A program made the translations under genes and the position numbers. From Lucinisca nassula (lineage: Eukaryota; Mollusca; Bivalvia; Lucinida; Lucinidae), in assembly GCA_963580285.1 (NCBI GenBank), contig OY757020.1, forward strand, positions 101,249,497 through 101,313,496: DNA of 64,000 bases, given 5' to 3'. Below, in pieces: positions 50,889 through 62,845 of the stretch; within the stretch, counting starts at the first letter, position 1; the number at the start of each line of letters is the position of its first letter. The notes under the pieces are model-generated. The model was not told where the DNA came from and did no database searches. It worked only from the letters and a program-made list of their open reading frames with translations.

Positions 50889-52795
50889 AGCTCACCTGTC
50901 ACGTAGTGACGAGGTGAGCTTTTGGGATCACTTTTTGTCCGTCGTCCGTCGTGCGTGCGTGTGTGCGTGTGTGCGTGCGTGCGTGCGTGTGTGCGTAAAC
51001 TTTTTCTTCAAATGACATCTCCTCCTAAACCACTGATCGGATTTTGACCAAACTTCACAGGAATGATCCTTAGGTGGTCCCCTTTCAAAGTTGTTCAAAT
51101 GGTTCCGGTTCATTGCACATCTGGGTCACAGGAGCTAAAAATAGATTTTTGAAATGAAAACTTTAAAAATCTTCTTCTCTGAAACCAAAAGGCCCAGGTC
51201 TTCGATATTTGGTATGAAGCTTCATCTAGTGGACCTCTACCAAGATTGTTCAAATTATGGCCCTTGGGCCAGAAATGCCCCCGCCCCTGGGGCCTTTGTG
51301 TTTACATAGGCTTATAAAGGGAAAATCTTTAAAAATCTTCTTTTCTGAAACCACAAGGCCCAGGTCTTTGATATTTGGTGTGAAGCTTCACCTAGTGGAC
51401 CTCTACCAAGATTGTTCAAATTATAGCCCTAGGGCCAAAAATGCCCCCGCCCCGGGGGCCTTTGGTTTTACATAGGCTTATACAGAGAAAATCATTAAAA
51501 ATCTTCTTCTCTGAAACCGAAAGGCCCAGGTCTTTGATATTTGGTATGAAGCTTCATCTAGTGGACCTCTACCAAGATTGTTCAAATTATGGCCCTTGGG
51601 CCAGAAATGCCCCTGCCCCGGGGGCCTTTGGGGTTTACATAGGCTTATATAGGGAAAGTCTTTAAAAATCTTCTTCTCTGAAACGGCAAGGCTCAGATCT
51701 TTGATATTTGGTGTGAAGCTTCATCTAGTGGACCTCTACCAAGATTGTTCAAATTATAGCCCTTGGGCCAAAAATGTCCCCGCCCCGGGGGCCTTTGGTT
51801 TTACATAGGCTTATATAGGGAAAATCTTTAAACATCTGCTTCTCTGACACCACAAGGCTCAGGTCTTTGATATTTGGTGTGAAGCTTCACCTAGTGGACC
51901 TCTACTAAGATTGTTCAAATTATAGCCCCAGGGCCAAAAATGCCCCCGCCCAGGGGGCCTTTGGTTTTACATAGGCTTATACAGGGAAAATCTTTAAAAA
52001 CCTTCTTCTCTGAAACCGAAAGGCCCAGGTCTTCGATATTTGGTATAAAGCTTCATCTAGTGGACCTCTAACAAGATTGTTCAAGTTATGACCCTTGGGC
52101 TGGAAATGCCCCCGCCCCGGGGGCCTTTGGGGTTTACAAAGGCTTATATAGGTAAAATCTTTAAAAATGGTCTTCTCTGAAACCACAAGGCCCAAGTCTT
52201 TGATATTTGGTATGAAGCTTCACCTAGTGGACCTCTACAAAGTTTGTTCAAATTTTAGCCCTAGGGCCAAAAATGCCCCCGCTGGGGGGCCTTTGGGTGC
52301 TTATATAGGGAAAGTTTTAAAAATCTTCTACTCTGAAACCACAAGTCCCAGGTCTTTGATATTTGGTGTGAAGCTTCACCTAGTGGACCTGTACCAAGAT
52401 TGTTCAAATTATAGCCCTGGGGCCAAAAAAGCCCCTTGGCGGGGGCCTTTGGTTTTACATAGGCTTATACAGGGAAAATCTTTAAAAATCTTCTTCTCTG
52501 AAACCGCAAGGCTCAGATCTTTGATATTTGGTGTGAAGCTTCATCTAGTGGACGTGTACCAAGATTGTTCAAATTATAGCCCTCGGGCCAAAAATGCCCC
52601 CATCCCCGGGGCCTTTAGGTTTTTCATAGGCTTATTTATGGAAAATATTTAAAAATCTTCATCTCTGAAACCACAAGGCTCAGGTCTTTGATATTTGGTA
52701 TGAAGCTTCACCTAGTATAGCCCTTGGGCCAAGAATGTACTAGAGACACTGATTCTCAGGTGAGCGATTCAGGGCCCTCTGGGCCCTCTTGTTTT
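50889..52795 (+). mobile_element. R3: non-autonomous element with ten ~165-bp repeats
   Basis: Begins with a hairpin, AGCTCACCT-GTCAC / GTGAC-G-AGGTGAGCT (50889-50920), followed by a CGTCC/GTGCGTG microsatellite. About ten tandem units (51170-52740) each contain GATATTTGGT[A/G]TGAAGCTTC and CTAGTGGACCT. It ends AGGTGAGCGATTC and a GGGCCC palindrome (AGGGCCCTCTGGGCCCT, 52771-52787) before CTTGTTTT. No transposase. Terminal hairpins plus internal satellites suggest a Helitron/Helentron-type passenger; this is inference. Confidence 0.75.
51170..52740 (+). repeat. Satellite array, about 10 units of ~165 bp
   Basis: GATATTTGG recurs near 51205, 51370, 51535, 51702, 51869, 52034, 52201, 52359, 52522 and 52689, spacing 158-167. 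Units differ at many positions, so the array is not freshly amplified. Short ORFs within it are repeat artefacts. Confidence 0.9.
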
Positions 52796-55700
52796 AATGA
52801 ATCATCCGACATTGTTTCTGATTTCACAGATACACTTATTAACATATCAGAACAATGCATTCCAAAGACCTCCACAAATACTAAGAAAAGCAAGCCTTGG
52901 TTTAATAATGACTGTAAAGAAGCTATTAAAAAGCGTAAACAGGCTCTAAATAAGTTCTGCAAAAATCCCACTTCAGAAAAGCTCAACGACGTAAAAGTTT
53001 TTAGAGCTAAAGCTCGGCGAACAATCCGAGCTTCCAAACGAAAGTCATGGAGAGAATATGTCTCCAAATTGAACTATAAAACCCCCATTAAAAAGGTTTG
53101 GGATATGGTACGAAAAATTTCAGGAAAAACAAAGTCTTCTAGTTTTACACATTTAAATACTGAATTTGACACAATAGCTTCAACAAAAAAAGATATTTCA
53201 GATACTCTTGGGCACACATTCTTGAGAAATTCATCATCACGTAATTATTCTGACACTTTTAGAAATTTCAAAAAGGACCAAGAGAAAAGAAATCTAAACT
53301 TTAAATCCCTTAATCACGAAGAATACAACAAACCTTTTAACTTATCCGAACTCGTTGAAGCCATTGAAAAATCACATGATACGGCAACCGGCCCCGATGA
53401 AATTCATTATCAGATGCTTAAGCATCTGCCAAAAAGTTCTCTTACAACACTTTTAGATATCTTTAATACTATTTGGGAAACGGGGGTCTGTCCTGAGAGC
53501 TGGCGTGTAGCTACAGTTGTACCAATTCCGAAACCAGGGAAAGATCATGCAGAACCTACAAATTATCGTCCGATAGCTTTGACAAGTTGTTTGTGTAAAA
53601 CATTGGAGAGAATGATAAACAAGAGATTAGTCTGGTACTTAGAGTCCAACAACCTCATTTCAGAATATCAATCGGGCTTTCGTTCGGAACGTAGTACCAA
53701 TGACAATTTAATAAGACTAGAAACATTTATACGAGATGCTTTTATTAACAAAGAACACGTAGTAGCTGTCTTTTTCGACTTGGAGAAAGCATATGATACA
53801 ACATGGCGTTATGGAATATTGAAAGATCTACATAACATTGGCTTAAGAGGAAAACTTCCCAGTTTTGTTGAAAGTTTTTTAGGGGAGCGCATGTTTCAGG
53901 TGCGTGTGGGGTCTACCGTGTCAGATTTCTATGATCAAGAACAGGGTGTCCCACAGGGTAGTATTCTTTCAACTACGCTATTTAACATCAAAATAAACAA
54001 TATTGTACAATGTTTGGACGACAAAACTGATTGTTCATTGTATGTTGATGATTTTTGTATATGTTACCGTTCAAAAAATATGAAAACAATTGAACGAAAG
54101 TTACAACAAAATTTAAAAAGAATAGAAGAATGGACTGATAAAAATGGTTTCAAGTTCTCCAAGTCGAAAACGCAGTGTGTTCATTTTTGTAAACTACGGA
54201 AGAAACACGAACATCCTTCCCTGTTTTTATACGGATCACAAATTCCTGTTGTTAAAGAAGCCAAATTTCTTGGGGTCATATTTGATCAAAAGTTATCTTT
54301 TATTCCCCATATTGAATATCTTAAAGCGAAATGCTTAAAAGCTTTGAATCTTTTGAAAGTTTTAGCTCATACAAGTTGGGGAGCAGATCGGTATACTTTA
54401 TTACATCTTTACCGGTCTTTAATAAGATCTAAATTAGATTATGGGTCTGTTGTTTATGGTTCTGCCAGAAAGTCCTATTTAAAATCCTTGGATACTATCC
54501 ATCACCAAGGCCTTCGTCTGGCCATGGGAGCCTTCCGTACTTCTCCCGTATTAAGCCTTTATGTAGAAGCAGGTGAACCATCTTTAACCTCGCGCAGAGA
54601 GAAACTTTCTCTTCAGTATGCTATTAGACTTGCTGCAAATCCATCTAACCCGGCATCCAAAATTTCATTTCCACCTCAATTTGTAGATAAGTATGAAACT
54701 AAACCCACAGCAATCAAACCTTTTGGATTACGTATTTTACCACTGCTAGAAAATTCAGGTATCGACCTTAAAAATATTCAAAAACATGAAACGGCCGAAG
54801 TTCCATCTTGGTGTATTAAAAAACCTTCTATTCTGTTCGACTTACATGATGGCAAAAAATCCGAATCAAATCCAATACTTCTCAAACAAAACTTTCAGGT
54901 ACTGCAGTCACGTTACAATGATTACCAGAAAGTCTATACTGATGGTTCCAAAGAAGGAGATAAAGTTGGTTGTGCGTATGTTTCTAAAGATACGCACAAA
55001 ACCATGCGCCTTCCAGATGGTTCATCTATTTTTACAGCTGAAGCCAAAGCAATAGACCTAGCTTTAGATTTTATCAGTTCTTCAACAATTCAAAAAGCAA
55101 TTATATTTTCTGATTCACTTTCTGTGCTTAAGGCTTTAGACCATTCGTCATCTAAAAATCCTCAAATTCAAAAATTGATCGAAAGGCATCATGAAATTTC
55201 TAAAACACACCAAATCTTGTTTTGTTGGCTTCCGAGCCATATTGGCATTGTCGGCAATGAATGTGCTGACAAGAAAGCAAAGGAATCGCTCAATCTTGAT
55301 CCATCTGTTTTTAAAATTCCTTTTAATAATTTTAAACCATTTATCAACAGATACATCTTGTCGGAATGGCAAGGCGAATGGGACCGTGCAATAAATAACA
55401 AACTCCAGGCCATTAAACCTGTCGTTAGTACAAAATGCTCTCCTCCACAGTTTTCCAGAAAAGAGGACGTAGTATTAACACGACTGCGCATCGGCCATAC
55501 TAGAGCTACTCATTCTTATATTTTTAATGGTGATGATCAGCCTTCTTGTGTAGGTTGTGATCAGCCATTCACTGTGAAACATATCTTAATTGACTGTGTT
55601 GACTTTTCACCCTCACGTATTTTATATTTCAAAGCTGACACTTTGCAACAACTGTTTCGAGATGTACCTGTTGATAACATTATTTTATTCTTAAAAGAAA

Positions 55701-55872
55701 TTGGTCTTTTTCATAAGATTTAACTGTTTCAGATTTTTATACATTATCATTCTGACTTCTTACTTTTAATATCGTCATAATTATTCATGCCGTTTAACCA
55801 TTAACCGACTGACGCTTATGACCCACCAAGAGGGTTGACGCGTCGTTAAACACGAAATCATCATCATCATCA

Positions 55873-56099
55873 ACAACTGTTTCGAGATGTACCTGTTGAT
55901 AATATTATTTTATTCTTAAAAGAAATTGGACTTTTTCATAAGATTTAACTGTTTCAGATTTTTATATATTATCATTCTGACTTTTTACTTTTAATATCAT
56001 CATAATTATTCTTGCCGTTTAACCATTAACCGTTTGACGCTTATGACCCACAAAGAGGGTTGACGCGTCGTTAAACACGAAATCATCATCATCATCATT
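55873..56099 (+). mobile_element. I-like LINE copy G, 5'-truncated, 3' member of composite
   Basis: Last ~227 bases of the LINE, from the ACAACTGTTTCGAG segment of ORF2 to the tail. The 3' UTR is subtype 1 (CACAAAGAGGG, CCGTTTGACG), whereas copy F is subtype 2 (CACCAAGAGGG, CCGACTGACG), so the two come from different source RNAs. Confidence 0.9.
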
Positions 56100-56112
56100 A
56101 TCTTAACAGCCG
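56100..56112 (+). repeat. Target-site duplication, right copy (composite F/G)
   Basis: ATCTTAACAGCCG, identical to 48193-48205. Confidence 0.9.
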
Positions 56113-56270
56113 ACTGTCTTGACGAAAAAGAACGAACTAACGACGCATTTATGAAACAGTCGGTCAAAAATTAAGTTGAGAAATGACTTTTTTTTCAATA
56201 GAGTTATATGTCTGCCAAGTCAACAGTTAAGGATAAGCCGTCTGATCAGGATCATCACTTTACAAATACA

Positions 56271-56409
56271 GATGATGATGATGATGATTTCGTGTTTAAC
56301 GACGCGTCAACCCTCTTGGTTGGTCATAAGCGTCAGTCGGTTAATGTTTAAACGGCATGAATAATTATGACGATATTAAAAGTAACAAGTCAGAATGATA
56401 ATGTATAAC
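56271..56409 (-). mobile_element. I-like LINE copy H, 3' end fragment
   Basis: GATGATGATG tail plus ~120 bases of subtype-2 3' UTR in minus orientation, cut before ORF2. No clear target duplication. Confidence 0.8.
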
Positions 56410-57645
56410 AAGAAAAAGTATAACATGTAGTTACATGTTATACATAGGCGTTGCCAAATGTGTATATATCATTACATTAGCGATCACCTTATACACTGAA
56501 ACACCGAGATAATTATGGAGATTCCCTAAACCCTAGGTCATTAAAGAGCAACATTATGAATCCTCTAGACCATATAATGAAACCGAAAACCTAAAAGTAA
56601 AAGAAAGCTTTTCAAACCCCACCGAAACGAAGTAAGCTACATACGAAGGCAAGGCTTAACTGACGTGTGGTTCAAGAGATGTCGCAGAAAGTGTTGATGC
56701 CAGACGACGATAACAGACTAAAACGATAAATACGTTGAACAACTGACCATCCCATAATCTACTAGGAACATATTGCTCTGGTGAGGTACAAAGCTTCTAT
56801 ATATCTGTGAAGTTTCATCCAGATATTCCATATAGTAAGGGAACTAGAGGCCAAAAACCATTTTTCAGATACTTCAAAGGGCAATAACTCTGACAAACAA
56901 AAAATAACGAATTTTGCCCATCAACAATCCCAAACCACTCATCCCCGATACTAATATGTATGCAAAATTTGAACAGAATCCGTGAAAAAATACTCGTTTT
57001 CCGTAGGAATCGAAGTGCGGACGGACGGACACCGGAAGGTATAACATAATACCCTGTCTCATTGAGGTGAACATTTCTGCCAAGTAATATTTAAATCCAT
57101 CAAGAAATAAGAAAGTAATTGCCCGGACAAGACAAAACCTTTTTTAATATATTTAACCTCTAAGTATGACCTTGACCTTTGAGGTACGGACCTGGATCTT
57201 GCGCGCGACACTGTCTCATTGAGGTTAATTTTTCTGCCATGTAATAGTTAAATCCATCCAGAAATAAGTAAGTTATTGATCGGACAGGACAAAACTCATC
57301 CTTTTACCTTTAACCTTAAAGTATGACTTGACCTTTGAGGTATGGACCTGGGTCTTGCGCGCGAAACTGTCTCATAGAGGTGAACATTTCTGTCAAGTTA
57401 AAATTTGAATCTATCCAGAAATAAAATAGTTATTGATCGGACACGACAAAACCCATTTTTTCACCTTTAACCTCTGAGAAAGACCTTGACCTTTCAGTTA
57501 CGGACATGGGTTTTGCGCCAACTGACCAAATATTAACGAAATTGTATCAAAGGGTTGAGGAGATATGGAGCGGACAAGAAAGTGCCACGGACGGAGAGAC
57601 GAAGGGCATTCCTATAATCCCCGCTCTGCTTCGCAGCGGAAGATT
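56410..57645 (+). repeat. Repeat-rich stretch with a ~158-bp tandem array (R5)
   Basis: From about 56760 the sequence has the style of bivalve non-autonomous elements (GGGCAATAACTCTG, GCGGACGGACGGACACC). At about 57052-57520 three units of ~158 bp share CTGTCTCAT[T/A]GAGGT and GACCTTGACCTTT. It ends near CCTATAATCCCCGCTCTGC and its partial complement GCAGCGG. The first ~350 bases show nothing I recognise. Confidence 0.6.
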
Positions 57646-57722
57646 AATAAGAAATTCTCCAACTCCAGTTTATCTGTTCAGAGAAACTGGAGTTTACAGG
57701 GATGCACATTTATTTTTTATTC

Positions 57723-57809
57723 TTGCTCTAAGAGACAGGACGTGGGTGCCTGTTGCTACTGCTTAGTGAGGCAGCTTTAACGAGTACCCACAGTCTACGA
57801 CTAGAGCAA
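57723..57809 (+). other. Long imperfect hairpin
   Basis: TTGCTCTA (57723-57730) pairs with TAGAGCAA (57802-57809), AGAC (57733) with GTCT (57793), GTGGGT (57742) with ACCCAC (57786) and GCCT (57748) with AGGC (57769). The order is collinear, giving an 87-base stem-loop. No known RNA family recognised. Confidence 0.5.
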
Positions 57810-58440
57810 ATAAAAAAAAAATGTTGCTGCCTTCCACCACTATTTTTTATTTCTGCAACGCAGACTTTTTTGTGCTTGGGAACTAAATGGAGAACATAAA
57901 GACACAAGAGTACATGCAGCAAAAATAAATTTTAATGAATGTAGTTGCAGCACCTGACATGTATGGGAGATCACTTCTCCCTTGAATGGCAGAGACATCT
58001 GTAGTTAAAATCACCTTCAGCCTACCCCTTGGAACTGCTCAAAAGTGGGCGCCAAAGCAACTTTTGAACAGTCTCAAAAGGGGGACATCTAGCTTATAGA
58101 AAAACCAGAGGTACCGACCAAATAAAAACTTATAAAAGCATATAACTAGATGTAATTTTTTGATGGGACTAACAGCGATGCGATTTTTACTGTATTATAA
58201 TAATAAAGTACAGACTACCTGCATTATTTCAAAACTCCATATCAAAAACTCCATGTCGGGAGATACTATTTCTTTTGTTTTACTCCCATCGTTCTTTTAG
58301 ACAAACTTATGAACCTGGGACTAAAATCCATGCAATACCAAAATATTGTTATTGCATACTGAAGCTTTTGTTTTGCAGATTGAGATAATGAGAGTAATTA
58401 TTTTTTGGCACATTTATGCATTTAATGCTGGAATGAGACA
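57810..58440. other. Stretch with no recognised feature
   Basis: AT-rich, no ORF of note, no repeat partner found. Confidence 0.4.
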
Positions 58441-59080
58441 GACAAAATAAACAAGAGACACATGAGCCTCTATGCCCCACCAAAGGCCAAGCTCAAAATC
58501 TTGCCCTAGTTTCCATAGGTTCCTGTGAAATAAACATGTTTTAATTTTCATACCTAAATGACCTTCAGCCAAGGAATAACCTTGACGACTCCAACTGCTT
58601 CATCCACTTCTTTAGTCTACCACTGCATTTACTGGAAAGGGCTTGTGAAAAAGAATGCACACGTGAAATATGGAAGCTCTGTCACTTTCCAATTGAAAGT
58701 AATGGCCTATGTCAAAGATTGAAAAAAAGCAAAACAACATAAAAGTAAAAGACCACGAGGCCAAAAAATATACCACCAGTAGAAAAGTCCTGTGAGAAAC
58801 ATGAAAGCCCTACCATCACCCAAAATGAAAGGTACGGCCAATGACAAAGCTCTAAAAAAGGAGCTCAAACATAGGCCAAATGGCAGGGGTATGAGATCAA
58901 AATTTTTGGCACCTCCTAAATGGACCTGGGACAAGGAATGCACATGTGAAATATGGACAAAATCTATCTGTTACCGCCTAAAAAGTCATGTCCAATGTCA
59001 AGATTTTTTGCAGGCAGGCAAACAGAAGGATGAACAGACCAAAAACATTATGTGCACCTGATTCTGAGGTTATGGAGGCC
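58441..59080 (+). repeat. Diverged small non-autonomous element (R6)
   Basis: Starts near ACAAGAGACACATGAGCC...TATGCCCC and ends near CAGACCAAAAACATTATGTGCACC. Internal CACGTGAAATATGG and CACATGTGAAATATGG segments (about 58662 and 58940) match the element at 42251-42541 (CACATGTGAAATATG). Boundaries are approximate. Confidence 0.5.
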
Positions 59081-60294
59081 ATAAAAAGGGGAGATAATTC
59101 AGCCTAAATTGCAAGATAGAGCCATTGAACTAGGGTAGTAGGTGAATCTTTGTTTTTTTTCAACCCACAAATGTCTCGGGGACATATGGAAACTGGACCT
59201 CAGTTTAAGACTCCTGCGTTCTAGGTCTGACGGTCCTGGATTCCTGATTTACCGAAGAAGTAAAATTAGCATTACACCACACAGGCTCCAAAAGTTGAGC
59301 TAAATGTAGCACTAATGAAGTTAAATGTGTATGAAGCTCCATGGCAGGAGACCAAATACTTTTAAAAATATGGCTAAGGTTGAGGTTTATTGACTAAATC
59401 TTTGAAAAATAGGCCAAAGCTCAGACACCAAGAACACAGGTAAAAATGTGGGGTACTGCTGAAAAGACTTTTTTTGTCCCAAGGAGCTCCAATTTAAAAG
59501 CTCGAAAGACGCGGTAGAATGCTGCTGAAAAGAAGCAGAATATGGGCTGTAGAAAAAAAATCAAAAGGAGGGGTTGATGATCCGGCCAAAACCCAACAAT
59601 AAAGTTATGGCCCTTAGTCAGAATGTAGTACTTAAGATGGAGAGTATTTATGTGAAATTCCATGATGCTTAGGCTTTATACTTATTTTTTAAGTTTGTAG
59701 CCAAGGTTTAGTTCTCCTGGAATAACAACGATGAGTGATATCAATAACAGCAAAGTTTTTTTTCTTCATCATTTAAAAATACAGACAAGCTAATAATGTG
59801 GGCGACAGAAGGTACGCACAGAAAAATAAGGATCTTATGATGTCAATGTCTATCTGGACATTCCCATCAATTAAAGGGACATAATGGCACACAGACTACT
59901 AACCAACACAACACTAATATGGCAGCTAAAAACATGGCTTTAACCCTTACCTTGTCCAATACTCAAATTAGCCGCATCATTTCTTATCTTCAACAAATCA
60001 GATAACTTGGTTTAATGCACCGCTAGAAAACCCATAAACTGAATGTCAATGTGGAGCATGAGCCTATGCTCTCTGTAGAAGCAATGTATTCTGGATCTAC
60101 ACTGGTTGCAAATAGAGGGGCTGCTGTAAGCAGCAAGATAAGGCCAAGTATTTAGATGATACAGTTGCACAAGTGATATTTTGCATGTGATATCTATAAC
60201 AATGCAAATCTTTAGGATGCATTGAACTTGGTGTACAACCTTATATACTTGTGATAGAATTGGAGCCTTAATGGTTGTTTAACACAACGACATA
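59081..60294. other. Stretch with no recognised feature
   Basis: No ORF above background and no repeat identified. Confidence 0.4.
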
Positions 60295-60530
60295 AGCATG
60301 TATACAAATTAAAATTGGCACTTCAGAATATGCCATATACAAAGCGACATAACATTGAAGAAAAAGCATACAAAACATAAACCAAACTGAAAGCGAACTT
60401 GCATATAAATACATAGAAGACTAAACCACACCTGACAGTATTGGTATATTGCATATAGCACAACCTTTGTATAACACCACTGATATTAGCTCGGACCAGA
60501 AACTGTTTGCATTACTAAACGTATACAAAC
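60295..60530 (+). repeat. ~230-bp tandem repeat, unit 1
   Basis: AAAATTGGCACTTCAG... to GTATACAAA. Matches 62399-62624 and 62625-62845. The array is split by element R4. Confidence 0.8.
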
Positions 60531-60612
60531 TAGAAATGTGTCAACACGACACAGATGCCCCTGCCAGGGGCCAAATGTAACATGACAGCATAGCTCACCT
60601 GCTTCACACTTC

Positions 60613-61680
60613 AATCACTGAACCATGAAATACAGGTCACATTGACCTAGATATATTTCGAAGTCAATCATGGGGCCATATGGAAGTAATAATCCAGATA
60701 TAAGGTTTCTCTATCAATGAGTATTCAAGATATAAGGCAAAATCACTGGACCATGAAATACAAGTCACACTGACCTAGATTTATTTCCAGGTCAATTATT
60801 TAGTCACACAGAACTAATCATCAAGGTATGATGTTGGTATTCAATATATAAAGCAAAATCACTGAACCATGAAATATAGGTCACACTGACCTAGATTTAT
60901 TTCGAGGTCAATCATGGGGTCACATGGAACTAATATAACTGGTTTGACATTTCTCCATCAAAAAGTATTCAAGATATAAGGCAAAATCACTGGAGCATGA
61001 AATATAGGCCACAATGGCCTTGATTTATTTTGAGGTCAATCATGGGATCACATTGAACAAATATACCTGGAATATTATTTCCCCATCAAATAGTATTCTA
61101 GATATAAGGCAAAATCACTGAACCATGTAATATAGGTTAAACTGACCTCAATTTACTCAAAGGTCAATGATTGGGTCACATGAAAACTAACATACCAGGT
61201 ATAACATTTCTCCATCAAATAGTATTCAAGATATAAGGCAAAATCACAGGACTGTGAAATATAGGTCAAACTGACCTAGGTTTATTTCGAGGTCAATCAT
61301 CAGGTCATATGGAACTTATATACCCGGTATGAATTACCTCTTTCAAATAGGATTTAAGATATAAGGCAAAATCACCATACCATGAAGTATAGGCAACACT
61401 GACCTCAATTTATTTCCAGGCCAACCATGGGGTTACATGAAACTAAAATACCAGGTATATCATTTCCCAACCAAATAGTATTCAAGATATAAGAGAAAAT
61501 CACTGGACCATGAAATATAGGTCACATTGACCTAGATTTATTCCAAGGTCAATTGTCAGGTCACATGGAACCTATATACCAGGTATAACATTTCCCCATC
61601 AAATAGTATTCAAGGTATAAGGCAAAATCATTGGACTGTGAAATGTGGGTTACCATGACCTTGACCCCTTTACACTTGAA
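60613..61680 (+). repeat. Satellite array, 9 units of ~128 bp
   Basis: AATCACTG[G/A]ACC or close variants near 60615, 60741, 60857, 60985, 61113, 61243, 61370, 61498 and 61626. Each unit also has GATATAAGGC and CACA[T/C]TGACCTAGATTTATTT. Confidence 0.9.
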
Positions 61681-61762
61681 GCAATGTCACATAGCTGGTT
61701 GACGTGCAGCCCATTGTGTCTTCAAACAATTAACATAAAGGAAATCTAGTATAACTTATTAC

Positions 61763-62300
61763 TTAACCTGAGCCTTTAACATTAAAAGTTTTTAAGTCAA
61801 TGACCTTGACCTTGAAGACATTGGCATGGCCGCATCGGTGGGGGCATTGGCGAATCAAACTTTGGATCTATATGTATTATTATGTCAAATATGTACCCAA
61901 AGACACTGTAAAAAATCTGTTTCTACCTGTTATAAATACCTTAACCTGAGTCTTTAAAATTAAACATTTCTAAGTGCATGACCTTGACGACATTAGCATT
62001 GTAGGGGGCATTGGTGTATAAACTAGATGTATATCTATTACAATACCAAGTATGAACCAAAGTCATCATAAAAGTCAGTTTGTACCTGTTACAAATACCT
62101 TAACCCGAGCCTTTAATAAACAAAATTGCTAAGCCTGTGACCTTGACCTTGAGGTCATTGGCATGGATGGGGTTATCACCAAATTAAACTTTGGACCTAT
62201 ATCTATCATCATATTAAATATGAATTGATTCCATCAAATGGTTTGGAAAATATGACTTCTAGGAATTTCAAAAACCTTAACCTGAGGTTACAGGAAGACG
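61763..62300 (+). repeat. Satellite array, 3-4 units of ~160-178 bp
   Basis: CTTAACC[T/C]GAG recurs near 61763, 61941, 62100 and 62277, with GACCTTGAC and GGCATTGG-type segments between. Confidence 0.75.
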
Positions 62301-62398
62301 TACGGATGTACGTAGATATGCACGTACAGACATATGTACACACGTACGGAAAAACCGAAAAACTATATGCCCCTGGCATCGCCGATGCGGGGGCCATA

Positions 62399-62845
62399 AT
62401 AAAAATTTGGCACTCCAGGGGAATATGCCATATACAAAGCCACATCACTAAAGGAAAGCATACAAAACATAACCAAACTTGAAAGTGAACATGCATATAA
62501 GTACAAACAATACTACAACACACCTGACAGTATTGGTATATTGCGCACAGTGCAACCTTTGTATAACACCACAGATATCAGCTGAGACCGGAAACTGTTT
62601 GCATAACTATATGCGTACAAATAAAAATTGGCATTCCAGGAGAATATGCCATATACAAAGCCACATAACATTAAAGAAAAGCATACAAAACATAAACCAA
62701 TTTGAAAGCGAACATGCATATATATATACATACAAAACTTCACATCAGATGGTATTGGTATATTGCATACAGCACAACCTTCTGTATAACATCACTACTC
62801 AGCCCAGACCAGAAACTGCTCACATTACTATGCAACCTTTAATTA
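62399..62845 (+). repeat. ~230-bp tandem repeat, units 2 and 3
   Basis: Two units starting AAAAATTTGGCACTCC and AAAAATTGGCATTCC. Shared landmarks are AATATGCCATATACAAAG, GACAGTATTGGTATATTG (GATGGTATTGG in unit 3) and CAGAAACTG. Confidence 0.8.

Larger units (their letters stand above)
50132..55723 (+). pseudogene. LINE copy F ORF2, split by a satellite-bearing element
   Basis: Codons for the endonuclease (50132-50888) match copy C up to the Ser-Ile-Asp-His segment. The 1.9-kb insertion follows, and the homology resumes at about 52796 (Asn-Glu-Ser-Ser-Asp-Ile) to the stop at 55721-55723. RT with Tyr-Val-Asp-Asp, RNase H and the terminal Cys/His motif are all open. Apart from the insertion I see no lesion. 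Confidence 0.9.
48206..55872 (+). mobile_element. I-like LINE copy F, full length, interrupted
   Basis: Plus-strand copy starting CCCCCAGGTATTAGAC at the family 5' end and ending with an ATCATCATCATCA tail. It contains ORF1, ORF2 and a subtype-2 3' UTR. ORF2 is split by a 1.9-kb repeat element at 50889-52795. Its tail is directly fused to truncated copy G. Confidence 0.92.
60531..62398 (+). mobile_element. R4: non-autonomous element with two internal satellites
   Basis: Begins GTGTCAACACGACAC (near-palindrome) plus AGATGCCCC and ends TATGCCCCTGGCATCG/CGATGCGGGGGCCATA (hairpin). The interior has nine ~128-bp units (60613-61680) and about three to four ~160-178-bp units (61763-62300). Sits exactly between units of the ~230-bp tandem repeat. 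No coding capacity. Confidence 0.75.

Noticed and set aside
50940..51000. Functional meaning of the GTGCGTG/GTCCGTC microsatellite
   Set aside because: Simple repeat within R3, common next to such elements; no further signal.
51170..52740. CRISPR-like repeat array
   Set aside because: Units are ~165 bp with variation along the whole unit, no short identical repeats with unique spacers, and the DNA is eukaryotic. The same applies to 60613-61680.
56208..56271. Short ORF Met-Ser-Ala-Lys-Ser-Thr before LINE copy H
   Set aside because: Only about 21 codons before the LINE tail and no homologue recognised. A pyrimidine tract and AG precede it, but that is too little to call an exon.
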